Source: Gracilibacter sp.
GTDB lineage: Bacteria; Bacillota; Desulfitobacteriia; Desulfitobacteriales; Syntrophobotulaceae
Direction: 5' to 3'
Assembly: GCA_024637055.1 (NCBI GenBank)
Contig: JAGXFZ010000018.1
Span: 1 to 40,899, forward strand
Length of the DNA: 40,899 bases
Both the position numbers and the translations under genes were made by a program. This document shows positions 10,201 through 18,057 of this stretch, in pieces. Numbering within the stretch: the stretch's first letter is position 1; each line of letters begins with the position of its first letter. The notes beneath the pieces are model-generated. The model was given only the letters and a program-made list of their open reading frames with translations, searched no databases and had not been told where the DNA came from.

Positions 10201-12759
10201 ACTGTAGCCCGAATGACATTGTCCGCAGATAAGGGTTCGTTAAACAATCAAATTGCTAAATATGTAAAGCTAGGGGAAGAGTATGTCCTCGATAAAGGAC
10301 AAAAGAGAGAGTATGTCTGTTCCATAGAAGTAGTAGACGATAGGACAATTATGTCAGACAATAACCTAATATATTATAACGGCTATGGTGGTTTCTCAGA
10401 AGATGGTAAAGAGTATGTTATTTATCTGACCGAAGGAACAATCACTCCTTTACCTTGGGTGAATGTGATAGCTAATAAGAAATTCGGTTTTCTGGTAACA
10501 GGTAGAGGTGCAAGCTATACTTGGTCACAGAACAGTAGAGAATATAAGCTATCCCCGTGGTCTAACGATCCATTGTTAGATTACAGTGGGGAAGCTCTGT
10601 ATCTTAAAGATGAGACATCGTGTCGCTATTGGTCTCCTTTTCCTCAACCCGCCAGAGATAATAAACCTTATACCATTAGACATGGTCAGGGGTATTCCAT
10701 CTTTGAACACATTTCATATGAGATTAAACAAGAGACAAAAATGTTCGTTCCTTTAAACGATAGTCTCAAAATAGTAGAGCTGAAACTAACTAATCTGACG
10801 GCTTCTTCTAAAAATCTATCAATCTATTATTATATAGAGTGGATTTTGGGACAGAGCAGAGAACAAAACACTCCTTATCTTATTACAGAACATGATGAAG
10901 ATACCGTGTTTTGTCGTAATGTCTATCAAGAAGAATTTGCTCAGAGAGTTAGTTTCATTAAAGGCGTAGGTGGGAGACTTAAATCATTTACCTGTGACAG
11001 ACAAGAATTCATTGGGATAAACAGAACACTTCAACATCCTCAGAGTATAGAAAATGAAAGTCTTTCAGGTAGCTACGGTAGTGGACTTGACCCGTGTACT
11101 GTTCTTCAATTGGAAGCAGATCTCAAACCCAGAGAAGAGAAAACTATTTATTTTCTTATTGGTGATGAGGTGGATAAAAAAACAGCTCTTGAGCTCTCCC
11201 AAACTTATAGTAATGAAGATAAAATCAAACAAGCTTATACAGAGATTATCAAGTACTGGGACGACATTCTGACAACTATTCAAATAAGAACTCCTGAAAA
11301 ATCTTTAGACCTCTTAGTTAATCGTTGGCTGATTTATCAAACAGTTGTATGTAGAATCTGGGCTCGATCAGCTTTCTATCAATCAGGTGGTGCTTACGGA
11401 TATAGGGATCAGTTACAAGATGTCATGTCTTTATCCGTCTTACGACCGGAGATGACCAGAGACCAGATTGTTCTTCATAGTTCCAGACAATTTCCTGAAG
11501 GAGATGTTCAGCATTGGTGGCATCCCGAAAAAGGCAAAGGCATTAGAACGAAGTTCTCAGATGATCTGTTATGGTTACCCTTCGTTACTGCAGATTATAT
11601 AGAACATACTGGAGATTATAGTGTCCTTGAGGAAGAGACTCCGTTTCTTAATCAAGAGCTACTTGGGGAAGACGAAGACGAACGTTATGCTGTACCCAAA
11701 GTCAGTGATGTTCGAGCTACAGTTTATGAACACTGCGTTAGAGCAATTGATAAAGGCCTTAAATTCGGCCGTAACGGACTTCCTCTTATAGGCACCGGGG
11801 ACTGGAATGATGGGTTTAGTGCAATTGGCAGAGAGGGAAAAGGCGAAAGTGTCTGGTTGGGTTGGTTTATACTCTTAACATTGAAGAGGTTTATGCCAAT
11901 CTGTGAAAAATACGAGGATACTGAACGGTATCAAAGATATGGTCAGGTAATAACTGAGCTACTTGATAATATTGAGAAGAACGCTTGGGATGGATCCTGG
12001 TATCGAAGAGCCTATTTCGATGATGGAACACCTGTAGGTTCAATATCCTCTTCAGAGTGTCAAATAGATTCTATTGCTCAATCTTGGGCTATTATATCAG
12101 AAAGCGGTAAGGAGAGCCGAGTCAAGGACGCTATGCTGGCCGTGGAAGGCTATTTATGGGATAAAGAAGAGGGTATCTTGAAATTGTTTACTCCTCCGTT
12201 TGATAAAACAAAGAACAATCCAGGATATATTAGAGGCTATATACCTGGAGTAAGAGAAAACGGTGGTCAATACACCCATGCAGCGATATGGACCATATTG
12301 GCATACACGAAACTTGGAGATCGGGATAAAGCTATGGAACTATTCAGCATGCTGAACCCTATTAACCATACAAGAACGAAAGCTGAAGTAGCAAAATACA
12401 AAGTCGAGCCTTATGTAATCGCCGCTGATGTATATGATGTTCATCCCAATGTGGGAAGAGGAGGTTGGACTTGGTATACTGGAGCTGCCGGCTGGATGTA
12501 TCAGGTAGCAATAGAAGGAATATTGGGCATATCTATTAATAACGATAGATTGACTATTTCACCATGTGTGCCCACCAACTGGCCAGGATACACTATTAAC
12601 TATCGTTATAAAACGACAGACTACGTCATCGAGGTTGAGCTTGGAAGAAAGGAGAATACAAGGATAATACTGGATGATAAGGAACTAGAAGGATTTCCTG
12701 TATTTTTAATTGATGATGGGCAAAAACATCTTCTGAAGATAGAAATCAAAATAGAATAG
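4222..12759 (+). CDS. Cyclic beta-1,2-glucan synthase (NdvB/Cgs family)
   Basis: This 2845-aa membrane enzyme builds and cyclises beta-1,2-glucan from UDP-glucose. In order it has an N-terminal region (1-400), TM helices (about 400-450), a GT84/GT2-like synthase domain with DADT near 611 and HRWIRGDWQ near 759, more TM helices (about 795-830 and 910-955), a glycoamylase-like/cyclisation region ending at HHQGMSLVSLG near 1490, two beta-sandwich repeats (about 1570-1830 and 2050-2300), and a GH94 phosphorylase domain with YGYRDQLQDVM near 2391 and GTGDWNDG near 2524, the motif that holds the general acid in GH94 enzymes. The length is typical of Brucella/Agrobacterium homologs, so it looks complete. 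The ATG follows GGGGATGAATC. No glucan exporter lies next to it. The product should remain in or leave the envelope as an osmoprotectant or cell-surface glucan; this is inference. Confidence 0.93.
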   Translation: MRITSNLFSRFNDRKYDQFDNVKEYATELAQFHNWLGLTDQGKSLLPLLKDRGRYIKESYQSINQHYYKTEDVIPAAEWYLDNYYLINDLIDDVIIDLTKQYESKLQYFTGGDLAGFPRIYVLISEFVKNNDNELNFDYLREFIIHYQSEAPLSSAEIWAISIMLKVILLDKIFYQVERIIYIQKEREFAENWLNSVLGKESSEDICSQDLDITSSFSTIFIERGAKRLKELGSDAKMLFNWLDNIANKQNLTVEKVISNEHYHLTSQGVIMGNIITTLKLINSENWSEFFEEVSLVQQVLNNDPAQIFAEMDFDSRDKYRHEIEDLAARYKVSELTVVSEVDELARDQQSSPDNHVGYYLLGSGKVQLENKLGDNWGKVRKKFEDLRLFRKNPVKKYLSLTIISTFVPYIIFLWLVGAGLYNVSLGIGILIIICSLAIFASMSIFLVNRLCCKSSQPSFLPKLFFEDVIPEDLKTVVVIPAIFKDAEKVKEQLKQLEVHYINNREENLYYAILGDFSDAKEEKMPNDDKIVEAGIKGVKKLNQKYGTGKFFYFHRTRQWNKQEKIWMGWERKRGKLIEFNKLLLKEGETSYLYQFGKIELLEGIRYVITLDADTLLSRDIAKKLIGTIAHPMQKAKMDTDEKKVISGYGIIQPRISLTAESAFATPYAKISAAIAGIDPYTCAISDIYQDLFGEGIYTGKGIYDLKVFHAVTKDTFSENAILSHDLIEGIHAKTGLVTDIELFDGYPSKYLSHTKRTHRWIRGDWQIAKYIFDTDLSFISRWKIADNLRRSLEAPFQLIILFLAFTYLHNVFALLAGLVLFSLSLPLLLNILEKILDRSLTSRIIKHELTTGVQQILFSLTTLPYQAYIQIDAIIRSVFRQFVSKRLLLEWEAASDCEKSLELSLGNFYVIMSRGLVLSTIFVTGYFFVSLTTGIILTLLIITWLSSPVIAYKLSLPYKSDIPEISLPEKIELRKWARQIWAFFDVFVEEENNYLPPDNIQIEPYKGVAHRSSPTNIGLALLANLVAVDLGYISQKLMIKKIRDTLNTISNLPKWKGHIYNWYNTKNLEPLNPIYISTVDSGNFAGYLITLKNGLAQLAGTPPIQSQSIIQALQDTYNIFKDNTAEFQLELLGEELRALQEKNQSLKSLYIFIDKWHKTLETMIKDINLLKDKTTENNSYEFWSASIFYMLSDYKKAIEKIYPYVVLDDIPEVLQRLDSLSTRSLARKYVALLQDNHAVSKDLKPFVQEGLKNTLISLLWLTKIQKNLTQVVNNMDFKPLYHKEKKLFSIGYNLSEQRLDNSYYDLLASEARQASLIAIAKGDVPEEHWFKLSRPLTRIEGNRCLVSWSGTMFEFLTPLIIFKNYPGTLMYESNKSVVEIQRLYTKNTQIPWGISESGFFSFDIQNNYQYKAFGVPGLGLKRGLSKDMVVSPYSTFMALLVDYPQSIKNLKLMASIGFNGLYGLYEAIDFTPTRVPYNKEYSLVKSYMAHHQGMSLVSLGNILTDNIMRKRFHQEPMIRSIEILLQEQVPLKEYTFNPIIEEEGEKKITPVSSKKGEKPAIYNNPNSVIPRTSFISNREYSIMLTLNGSGYSKFNDVYITRWREDPTIDLYGTFIYIQNLNSGNFWSATSKPLDYPGDDYKVTCFPNTVKYQRKDGNIITQTDVFVSPEDPVEIRKLSLSNQSEYTRDIQLTSYFEVVLDQLNADIAHPTFSKLFIQTRFENNTLVAFRRPRHEGKKKMFLMHTLFVEGETLGNIEYETDRVKFIGRGRSLADPRAMDINQPLSNSVGAVLDPIMSMRTRVRVDPGKTVVLYYITGIGEKKESVLSLAEKYRSASSIQKAKELSWSQSLMELTNLDLSFDKANQISSLASQVIYPGRIRRNLNIMKNKLGQSSLWQYSVPGDLPIVVLSIQDSNNLNMVDQMLRIHEFWKIKGLFIDLVILNEDKTGYFQSIQDEIQEKIAISHVRKMVNKPGGVFILKKNQLSVEVLLLLRTVARMTLSADKGSLNNQIAKYVKLGEEYVLDKGQKREYVCSIEVVDDRTIMSDNNLIYYNGYGGFSEDGKEYVIYLTEGTITPLPWVNVIANKKFGFLVTGRGASYTWSQNSREYKLSPWSNDPLLDYSGEALYLKDETSCRYWSPFPQPARDNKPYTIRHGQGYSIFEHISYEIKQETKMFVPLNDSLKIVELKLTNLTASSKNLSIYYYIEWILGQSREQNTPYLITEHDEDTVFCRNVYQEEFAQRVSFIKGVGGRLKSFTCDRQEFIGINRTLQHPQSIENESLSGSYGSGLDPCTVLQLEADLKPREEKTIYFLIGDEVDKKTALELSQTYSNEDKIKQAYTEIIKYWDDILTTIQIRTPEKSLDLLVNRWLIYQTVVCRIWARSAFYQSGGAYGYRDQLQDVMSLSVLRPEMTRDQIVLHSSRQFPEGDVQHWWHPEKGKGIRTKFSDDLLWLPFVTADYIEHTGDYSVLEEETPFLNQELLGEDEDERYAVPKVSDVRATVYEHCVRAIDKGLKFGRNGLPLIGTGDWNDGFSAIGREGKGESVWLGWFILLTLKRFMPICEKYEDTERYQRYGQVITELLDNIEKNAWDGSWYRRAYFDDGTPVGSISSSECQIDSIAQSWAIISESGKESRVKDAMLAVEGYLWDKEEGILKLFTPPFDKTKNNPGYIRGYIPGVRENGGQYTHAAIWTILAYTKLGDRDKAMELFSMLNPINHTRTKAEVAKYKVEPYVIAADVYDVHPNVGRGGWTWYTGAAGWMYQVAIEGILGISINNDRLTISPCVPTNWPGYTINYRYKTTDYVIEVELGRKENTRIILDDKELEGFPVFLIDDGQKHLLKIEIKIE

Positions 12760-12820
12760 CATAAGTTTGGGTAAAAGGCTAAAAATACTAATATAAGTCA
12801 ATAAGAAAGCAGGGATAGCA

Positions 12821-13219
12821 GTGGAAGTAGAACTAAAGTGTGCAGCTGAAAAATGCGTGTTCAATTTAAAAGAATATTGTACAGCTCCTGAAATCCAAGT
12901 CAATGGGGAAGATACCATGGGGGGAAGATTCACTTACTGTGATACTTTTTCAGAAGGGGATAAGGATGGGGAGGTTTCTCTAAGGCAACTCGATAAGAAT
13001 ACGAACTATCACTACTTTATAGCTGATCCTGAAGTAGCGTGTTCCGCTCATAACTGTATATATAATGAAGGAGAAGAATGCCATGCACCTCATGTAAAAA
13101 TTCTTGGTGCGATAGCCACCGTACCCATTCAGACTGAATGTCAGACTTTCTTTCCTAGAGAAGGTCAAACATCTTCTGACGAGCAAAATGATAGCACGTA
13201 TTCTGTGCAAGACTACTGA
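12821..13219 (+). CDS. Protein with two DUF1540 cysteine domains
   Basis: This 132-aa protein contains two copies of the DUF1540 pattern: four cysteines in an N-terminal half (C7, C12, C20, C40) and the same spacing in a C-terminal half (around residues 73-113). Both copies have the form C-x4-C with a short loop to the third Cys, then a distal Cys. The domain is common in Firmicutes and is thought to bind a metal; no function is established. The GTG start follows GCAGGGATA. It sits 61 nt after the glucan synthase, with no terminator between, and may be cotranscribed with it. The family call is firm. Biochemical role unknown. Confidence 0.85.
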   Translation: MEVELKCAAEKCVFNLKEYCTAPEIQVNGEDTMGGRFTYCDTFSEGDKDGEVSLRQLDKNTNYHYFIADPEVACSAHNCIYNEGEECHAPHVKILGAIATVPIQTECQTFFPREGQTSSDEQNDSTYSVQDY

Positions 13220-13252
13220 GAAATTAAGAATACTATATCGCAAACAACAAAA

Positions 13253-13292
13253 AGAAGGCGTATCTGAAACCAAATGTTTCGATATGCCTTCT
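13253..13292 (-). terminator. Terminator between convergent genes
   Basis: Arms AGAAGGC (13253-13259) and GCCTTCT (13286-13292), with further inner pairing (GAAAC/GTTTC), form the hairpin. The T-rich tail is on the minus-strand side, so it chiefly ends the SPFH gene. The hairpin also lies 34 nt past the stop of the DUF1540 gene and may serve both. Confidence 0.8.
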
Positions 13293-13322
13293 GTCTTATG
13301 CTAACAGGGCCAATCTTAACTT

Positions 13323-14192
13323 TTATTCTTGAACCGGATTATCCTGAAGTTGATTGCTTTGAAGTTGGTCAATATTAATGAAAGGGATCATACCGCCTCC
13401 AGTATAAGTTGGGAGTTGACCATTCCATTTTTTGATCGCTTCTATCTGTGCTTCAATTTTACGTAGATCTACCAATTCAGCTGTGACATGATCTTTTTGC
13501 AAGCTTAACGATTCAGCCTCAGCTTTGGCTTGTTCAATCTTTTGTTGGGCTTCTATTTCGATTCTTTGTAGATCCAAATTGGCTTTAAGGGATCTTTGTT
13601 CAGCGATTTGTTTCTCTTCGATAGCTTGATTGAATTCGGGACTAAAATTAAATTCGGTTATGTTTATTTCATCCAGTCTTATATAATATCTTGCAAGTTT
13701 TTCACTGAGAGTCTTTTTAACATTAGCGCTAACTTCAGGTCTACGAGAAATGAGTTCTTCTGCCGTATACTGTGATGTGACGGCTTTTAATGATTCTCCT
13801 ATTGCCGGGTCTACGATACGGTCTTCAAAACCAAGTCCTACTTCTTGATACAGTTTATTTACAGAATCACCTTCAAGCCGATAATTGACAGCTATTACGG
13901 TATTAACAACTTGTAAATCTTTAGATGAGGTAGTCTGTTGGGTTTGAGATTTTTGAACGCGAACTTCAATCGGAATAACTTCCTGTATAAAAGGAAGTTT
14001 GAGATGAAATCCTTCATTTAGGACTATAGGTTTTGTAGCACCAAGTTGTACAACAATCCCACGATGTCCTGGTTCAATAATTACATATGCCTTGAAGACG
14101 ATTAAAGCTGCAATGATAGCAACTACTATTAACAGAACTAGAGCCTTAATAACTGGATGTCCAGGTTTCTTGATGACAGTATTCTCATCCAT
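13323..14192 (-). CDS. SPFH/Band 7 (prohibitin-like) membrane protein
   Basis: This 289-aa protein has an N-terminal cytoplasmic tail, one TM helix (about residues 14-36, VIKALVLLIVVAIIAA) and an SPFH domain (about 40-220) with the typical GHRGIVVQLG start and a Gln/Glu/Ala-rich coiled coil (EKQIAEQRSLKANLDLQRIE). Relatives (HflK/HflC, prohibitin) form large membrane rings that scaffold proteases or microdomains. The start at 14192 has GAGGAG 6 nt before it. An upstream in-frame ATG at 14210 lies before this signal and was rejected. It is a single-gene unit facing the DUF1540 gene and divergent from the Fe-S pair. No NfeD or FtsH partner is in the window. Confidence 0.88.
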   Translation of the reverse strand: MDENTVIKKPGHPVIKALVLLIVVAIIAALIVFKAYVIIEPGHRGIVVQLGATKPIVLNEGFHLKLPFIQEVIPIEVRVQKSQTQQTTSSKDLQVVNTVIAVNYRLEGDSVNKLYQEVGLGFEDRIVDPAIGESLKAVTSQYTAEELISRRPEVSANVKKTLSEKLARYYIRLDEINITEFNFSPEFNQAIEEKQIAEQRSLKANLDLQRIEIEAQQKIEQAKAEAESLSLQKDHVTAELVDLRKIEAQIEAIKKWNGQLPTYTGGGMIPFINIDQLQSNQLQDNPVQE

Positions 14193-14331
14193 CGAATCTC
14201 CTCTTTTCATGTTTTGTCCATATCTATGTATATTTTATCATATATGCTTATCTTAAGCCAAAACACACTACATTTCAATCTTGTTTAGTCAGGAAAGTAC
14301 TATCATTATGAAATATATTTCTGTATAAATT

Positions 14332-14360
14332 TTGTGAACTATTTTATTGTATTTATGATA
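14332..14360 (+). promoter_or_regulatory. Candidate promoter of the Fe-S/LUD pair
   Basis: TTGTGA (14332-14337) is followed after 17 nt by TATGAT (14355-14360). This would give a leader of nearly 200 nt. It is the best-spaced box pair in this 371-nt gap (14193-14563) but is not close to consensus. Confidence 0.4.
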
Positions 14361-14367
14361 TTATAGA

Positions 14368-14401
14368 TTTAAACAGTTTATCCCTGTTAAACCTAAAGGT
14401 T
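14368..14401. promoter_or_regulatory. Palindromes just after the candidate start site of the Fe-S/LUD operon
   Basis: An imperfect inverted repeat (TTTAAACAG, 14368-14376, against CTGTTAAA, 14384-14391) abuts a perfect one (AACCT-AA-AGGTT, 14390-14401). Their place next to the predicted start site would suit a repressor operator. No regulator gene is adjacent, so this is inference. Confidence 0.35.
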
Positions 14402-14563
14402 CTAAGCAAAAAAAAACATAGTATAATTAAAAAATGTAATATTTACAGATGCGAAAAGTAAGTATACATAATACATTATTAGAATCTATTTACTAAGGCT
14501 GATAATTTTTATTTAATATTGTAGTATGTCTAATAATTTCTGAAGGGTTGTGACTATCATAAA

Positions 14564-15553
14564 ATGGCTACAAAGAAAAAAAAATTGCCTCCCGTCTTTG
14601 AAATACTAAGAGATAATATAGTTGAACATAGTAATCCTCTGGCTTTGAATGCGAAAGAATTATCTTCATGGGCTAAAGGATTAGATTTACCAGCGAAAGG
14701 TCAAACCTTGTATTATACAGGTGGTGAATACCAGCTATTACCTTATATTGATTCCTTAGTTAAGACGCTAACTTATGTCGATCCTGCCAGTAATATATTC
14801 TCTTGGCTTATGGAAGCTCGCAAGATTGTCAATATGACTGGTATCAATGCTGAAAAGATATATGCTTCAATTTTAGCAAAAGATAAAGAAAGATATTTCT
14901 CAATTAATTATCAGGCTGCAACTATTCTGAAGAGCCTGGGTTATGACTTATGTTATGACGGCAAAAATGAAATTTATAGCGGTGCACTTTTATATGAACT
15001 TGGTTTCTGGAAAGATCTTAAAGAATATGCGAAAAGGGTAGCCAAGAGTATAGAAATGACTGAGGCCAAAACGATTGTCTGCTTATCACCACATGCTGCC
15101 GATATGTTTAAAAACGTATACCCAACATTAGTGGATTTTCCTGAGGTAGAGGTTAAAACTTTTATTGAAATGGTTTGGGAAAAAAGGGACTTACTTCCTC
15201 AGATAGATTATGATAAACCTGTCGTTATCCATGACTCCTGTAGAATGGCTCGAGAGCTGGGGATTAGTGAAGAAATCAGGGATATATTGACTAGCGTAGG
15301 TGTAAGCTATATTGAACCAATTAGAAATAAAGTATGGACCACATGTTGTGGTGGTCCCAGTAAGATGTTGTTTCCAGAAATATCTAAGACTGTGGCTGAA
15401 CGTAGGATAAATGAACTTAGTGATACGGGTTCTAAGAAAGCACTGATTTCATGCCCATATTGTCTCTCAGCACTTCAAAGCGGTATCGCCAAAGATAATG
15501 ATTTTGTTTTAGATGATATCGTTGAATTCTTATATAGGGGGTATAAAGCATAA
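14564..15553 (+). CDS. (Fe-S)-binding CCG-domain protein, LutA/HdrB-like
   Basis: This 329-aa soluble protein is related to LutA, GlpC and heterodisulfide reductase subunit B. The C-terminal CCG domain is clear (HDSCRMARELG near 225, TTCCGGPSKMLF near 263, ISCPYCLSALQSG near 297). The N-terminal CCG copy is poorly conserved in cysteines (LYYTGGEYQLLPY near 48). It has no ferredoxin motifs of its own; those are on the next gene, overlapping by one base (TAATG). The two should act as one electron-transfer or oxidoreductase complex, probably lactate oxidation by family analogy. The ATG at 14564 has only a weak GAAGGG at distance. Substrate unproven. Confidence 0.82.
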   Translation: MATKKKKLPPVFEILRDNIVEHSNPLALNAKELSSWAKGLDLPAKGQTLYYTGGEYQLLPYIDSLVKTLTYVDPASNIFSWLMEARKIVNMTGINAEKIYASILAKDKERYFSINYQAATILKSLGYDLCYDGKNEIYSGALLYELGFWKDLKEYAKRVAKSIEMTEAKTIVCLSPHAADMFKNVYPTLVDFPEVEVKTFIEMVWEKRDLLPQIDYDKPVVIHDSCRMARELGISEEIRDILTSVGVSYIEPIRNKVWTTCCGGPSKMLFPEISKTVAERRINELSDTGSKKALISCPYCLSALQSGIAKDNDFVLDDIVEFLYRGYKA

Positions 15554-16758
15554 TGTCAGATTTAGATTTAAGTAAAGAGCTAAGCGAATACACCAAGAAT
15601 TTAAATAAAGCGAGCAAGGACCCAAATATCAATAGAGCTATAACTAGAGCAGTGAAGGCTTATCGTGATACCGTGGAAACTACCATGGAAAGACATCCTC
15701 ATACCCCTGAACTTGCTGAAGAAGTACGCCAAATTAAAGAATATTCTATGAAAAATAATAAAGAATTACTGGAAAGAGCTATGAAGTCTATTGAAAAGAA
15801 TATGGGGAAAGCCTTCTACGCTAAGGATAAGGCGGAAGCCTTAAGGATTACTAATGAAATAGTTGGCACTGGTAAAACTGTAGTTAAGGGTAAATCTATG
15901 TTAGGCGAAGAACTACAGTTACGTCATAGTTTAGAAGAATCAGGTAACGAAGTGTGGGAAACAGATTTAGGTGAGTTCATACTTCAACTAAAGAACGATC
16001 GGCCCATGCATATTCTCTCTCCTGCGATACATGTTCCTCGGGAGCAGGTTGCTGAAATCTTTACAGAGTTCTTTAAAAAAGAGATACCTCCTGATATCGC
16101 CCAAGAGGTCGCCGTGGTAAGGGATTTTCTAAGAGAAAAATATTTTACCGCTGATGTAGGGATAAGTGGTGCCAATGTTGTAGCTGCCGACACTGGTCAG
16201 ATTACGATAATAGAGAATGAAGGTAATGTTAGGTTGTGTACAGGAGCGCCACCAGTTCACATTGCCCTTGTAGGGATAGAAAAGCTAGTACCGTCATTTT
16301 TAGATTCCATGAAAGTGGCAGAAGTAACCTGGAGATACGCACAGTACGCCTCACCTAGCTACGTAAATATTATTAGTGGACCAAGCAAGACTGGAGATAT
16401 CGAAAAGGTCACTACTTATGGCGCACATGGCCCGAAAGAGTTCTATGTCATTTTTGTCGACAATGGCCGGACAGAAATGCTTAATGATCCGACATGCTGC
16501 AGGGCACTAGATTGTCTTCGTTGTGGCGGCTGTATGTATGAATGTCCTGTTTTCCAAGTAACGGCCGGTCACTATGGTAGGACGTATCTTAGCGGTATTG
16601 GATCGGTGTGGACATCATTTGTTGAAGGTGGGGTCGAAGAGGCCGCTCCTATGCTTTATACCTGTTTAAGGTGTGGGCGTTGTGTCGAGAGATGTCCAAT
16701 GAAGATTGATGTTCCAACTATGGTGGGAGAGCTCAGAAGCAAACTAGTGTCTGATTAG
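15553..16758 (+). CDS. LUD-domain protein with two 4Fe-4S motifs (LutB-like)
   Basis: This 401-aa protein joins a LUD domain (about residues 60-290, with GISGANVVAADTGQITIIEN near 203-222) to a C-terminal ferredoxin region with two cysteine sets: CLRCGGCMYECP near 322 and CLRCGRCVERCP near 371. In LutB the same order of domains serves NAD- or quinone-linked L-lactate oxidation together with LutA and LutC. It is translationally coupled to the preceding CCG protein. LutC is not in the window, so this is a two-gene version or LutC is elsewhere. A terminator follows. The partner of the ferredoxin clusters is unknown. Confidence 0.87.
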   Translation: MSDLDLSKELSEYTKNLNKASKDPNINRAITRAVKAYRDTVETTMERHPHTPELAEEVRQIKEYSMKNNKELLERAMKSIEKNMGKAFYAKDKAEALRITNEIVGTGKTVVKGKSMLGEELQLRHSLEESGNEVWETDLGEFILQLKNDRPMHILSPAIHVPREQVAEIFTEFFKKEIPPDIAQEVAVVRDFLREKYFTADVGISGANVVAADTGQITIIENEGNVRLCTGAPPVHIALVGIEKLVPSFLDSMKVAEVTWRYAQYASPSYVNIISGPSKTGDIEKVTTYGAHGPKEFYVIFVDNGRTEMLNDPTCCRALDCLRCGGCMYECPVFQVTAGHYGRTYLSGIGSVWTSFVEGGVEEAAPMLYTCLRCGRCVERCPMKIDVPTMVGELRSKLVSD

Positions 16759-16818
16759 GTTTTTGATGTAACAAATTGACTTCATTTGTGGATTGTATTA
16801 TCTTAATAATATAGTAAT

Positions 16819-16853
16819 AGAGTAAGGATAATTCCTTACTCTATTTTAATTTT
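16819..16853 (+). terminator. Terminator of the Fe-S/LUD operon
   Basis: A perfect 10-bp hairpin (AGAGTAAGGA, loop TAAT, TCCTTACTCT, 16819-16842) is followed by ATTTTAATTTT. Confidence 0.88.
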
Positions 16854-16891
16854 GTTGATGTTTGAATATTTTTAAAGGATGTGAGTATAAA

Positions 16892-17194
16892 GTGAATGAA
16901 GAGATTACTATTCTACTATGTCCACCTGGCGCGAAGCCTATGCTTAAGCAAATAACTAATGAGAGAATAGTCATAGAAGAATTATTAGGGGGCCGTTTAG
17001 GGATAAAGGTGCTAGAGGAAAACGGGATATGTCTGGTATTCAATGATGAAGGGGATACTAAGGCCCTAGACTTAAACCGGGTTATTCAGGAAGATCCTAT
17101 CTTTGGCTCTTGTTTTTTTTGTCGCCGAGAAGGGGAGAACTTCGTATCCCTTACTGATGAAGAAATTCAAGATTTAGAGAATCTCTTGGCTTAA
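16892..17194 (+). CDS. DUF3846 domain protein
   Basis: This small 100-aa protein of a family is found in Clostridia and phages. It begins with a beta strand (ITILLCPPGAKP), continues through EELLGGRLGIKVLEENGICLV and has the family element EGDTKALDLNRVI near residue 50. The GTG start at 16892 lies 6 nt after AAAGGATGTGAG, a near-perfect Shine-Dalgarno. The open frame reaches TTG 16862, which has no such signal. A CFFCRR cysteine pair near 72 is present. It follows a terminator, so it is its own unit, and converges with the CvfB gene. Function unknown. Confidence 0.7.
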   Translation: MNEEITILLCPPGAKPMLKQITNERIVIEELLGGRLGIKVLEENGICLVFNDEGDTKALDLNRVIQEDPIFGSCFFCRREGENFVSLTDEEIQDLENLLA

Positions 17195-17214
17195 AGTGTA
17201 ATTATTTCTCAAAC

Positions 17215-18057
17215 TTACTTTTTTATGACCTTAAAGCCATTTTCGGTTTTTGATATCTTTTTGGATTTTAATAGGCCGCCAATTGCTCTTTTATAGGCTG
17301 CTTTACTCATCTTAAATTTGCGTTGAATGATGTCGGGGCTTGCTTTCTCATCAAAAGGTAACAATCCGTTATTAACCAACATCGCATCATATAGTACTTT
17401 GGAGTCTGTAGTCATCTGCTTATGAGAAACATCTTTCGTGGAAAGATCGAGTTTTCCATCTTCCCGAACCTTGATTACTCTTGCTTTGATAACATCTCCA
17501 ATCATAAGATCTTCGAAATACTCGTTGTTAGGTATAAGGCCTAAGTATTTGTTGTCAACAGCTACGAAGACTCCCATTTCAGGTTTCTTAAAATATACTG
17601 TACCGGAAACTTTATCATTTTTGGTATATGGACTATCAGAAGATAAGTGTTTATAGATATCGGTGGTGCAACAGATTCGATCACTTTTATCCAGATAAAG
17701 AAAAACGAGATACCTTTTTCCTATAAAGAGAGGATATCTTTGTTCACTATAAGGTAAAAATAAACCTCTTTCTAGTCCAAAGTCTAAAAAAGCTCCTAAT
17801 TTAGTATTAGCAGTAACCTTTAAATAGGCTAAGTCACCAATTTTGGCATAAGGAGTTTTGGTAGTGGCAATGATACGATCTTCAGAGTCCCGATAGATAA
17901 AGACTTCTAAGGAATCTCCATCTGTAGTTCCTAGCGGTATCTGTTTTTTTGGTAATAAGATATTGTCTTTTCGATTACCTGTTCCAGCATCTAAATATGC
18001 CCCAAAAGTGGCGAAATTGGCAATTTTCAAGTTGTGAGTTTTTCCTACTTCAATGAT
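17215..18057 (-). CDS. S1-domain RNA-binding protein, CvfB family, with apparent ATC start
   Basis: This protein has S1-like repeats and a C-terminal winged helix that binds RNA. In Staphylococcus CvfB influences virulence gene expression. Visible are S1-type repeats at about residues 1-60, 70-130 and 145-210 (YFKKPEMGVFVAVDNKYLGLIP), then the winged helix to the end (FKMSKAAYKRAIGGLLKSKKI). The nearest usual start is TTG 18030, which would cut into the first beta strand and lacks a ribosome binding site. The frame continues upstream as IIEVGKTHNLKIANF, fitting the family N-terminus. AAAGGAGG lies 7 nt before an in-frame ATC at 18057, which I take as the start. The alternative is ATT 18054, TTG 18030 or a mutated ATG. 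Confidence 0.85.
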   Translation of the reverse strand: MIEVGKTHNLKIANFATFGAYLDAGTGNRKDNILLPKKQIPLGTTDGDSLEVFIYRDSEDRIIATTKTPYAKIGDLAYLKVTANTKLGAFLDFGLERGLFLPYSEQRYPLFIGKRYLVFLYLDKSDRICCTTDIYKHLSSDSPYTKNDKVSGTVYFKKPEMGVFVAVDNKYLGLIPNNEYFEDLMIGDVIKARVIKVREDGKLDLSTKDVSHKQMTTDSKVLYDAMLVNNGLLPFDEKASPDIIQRKFKMSKAAYKRAIGGLLKSKKISKTENGFKVIKK

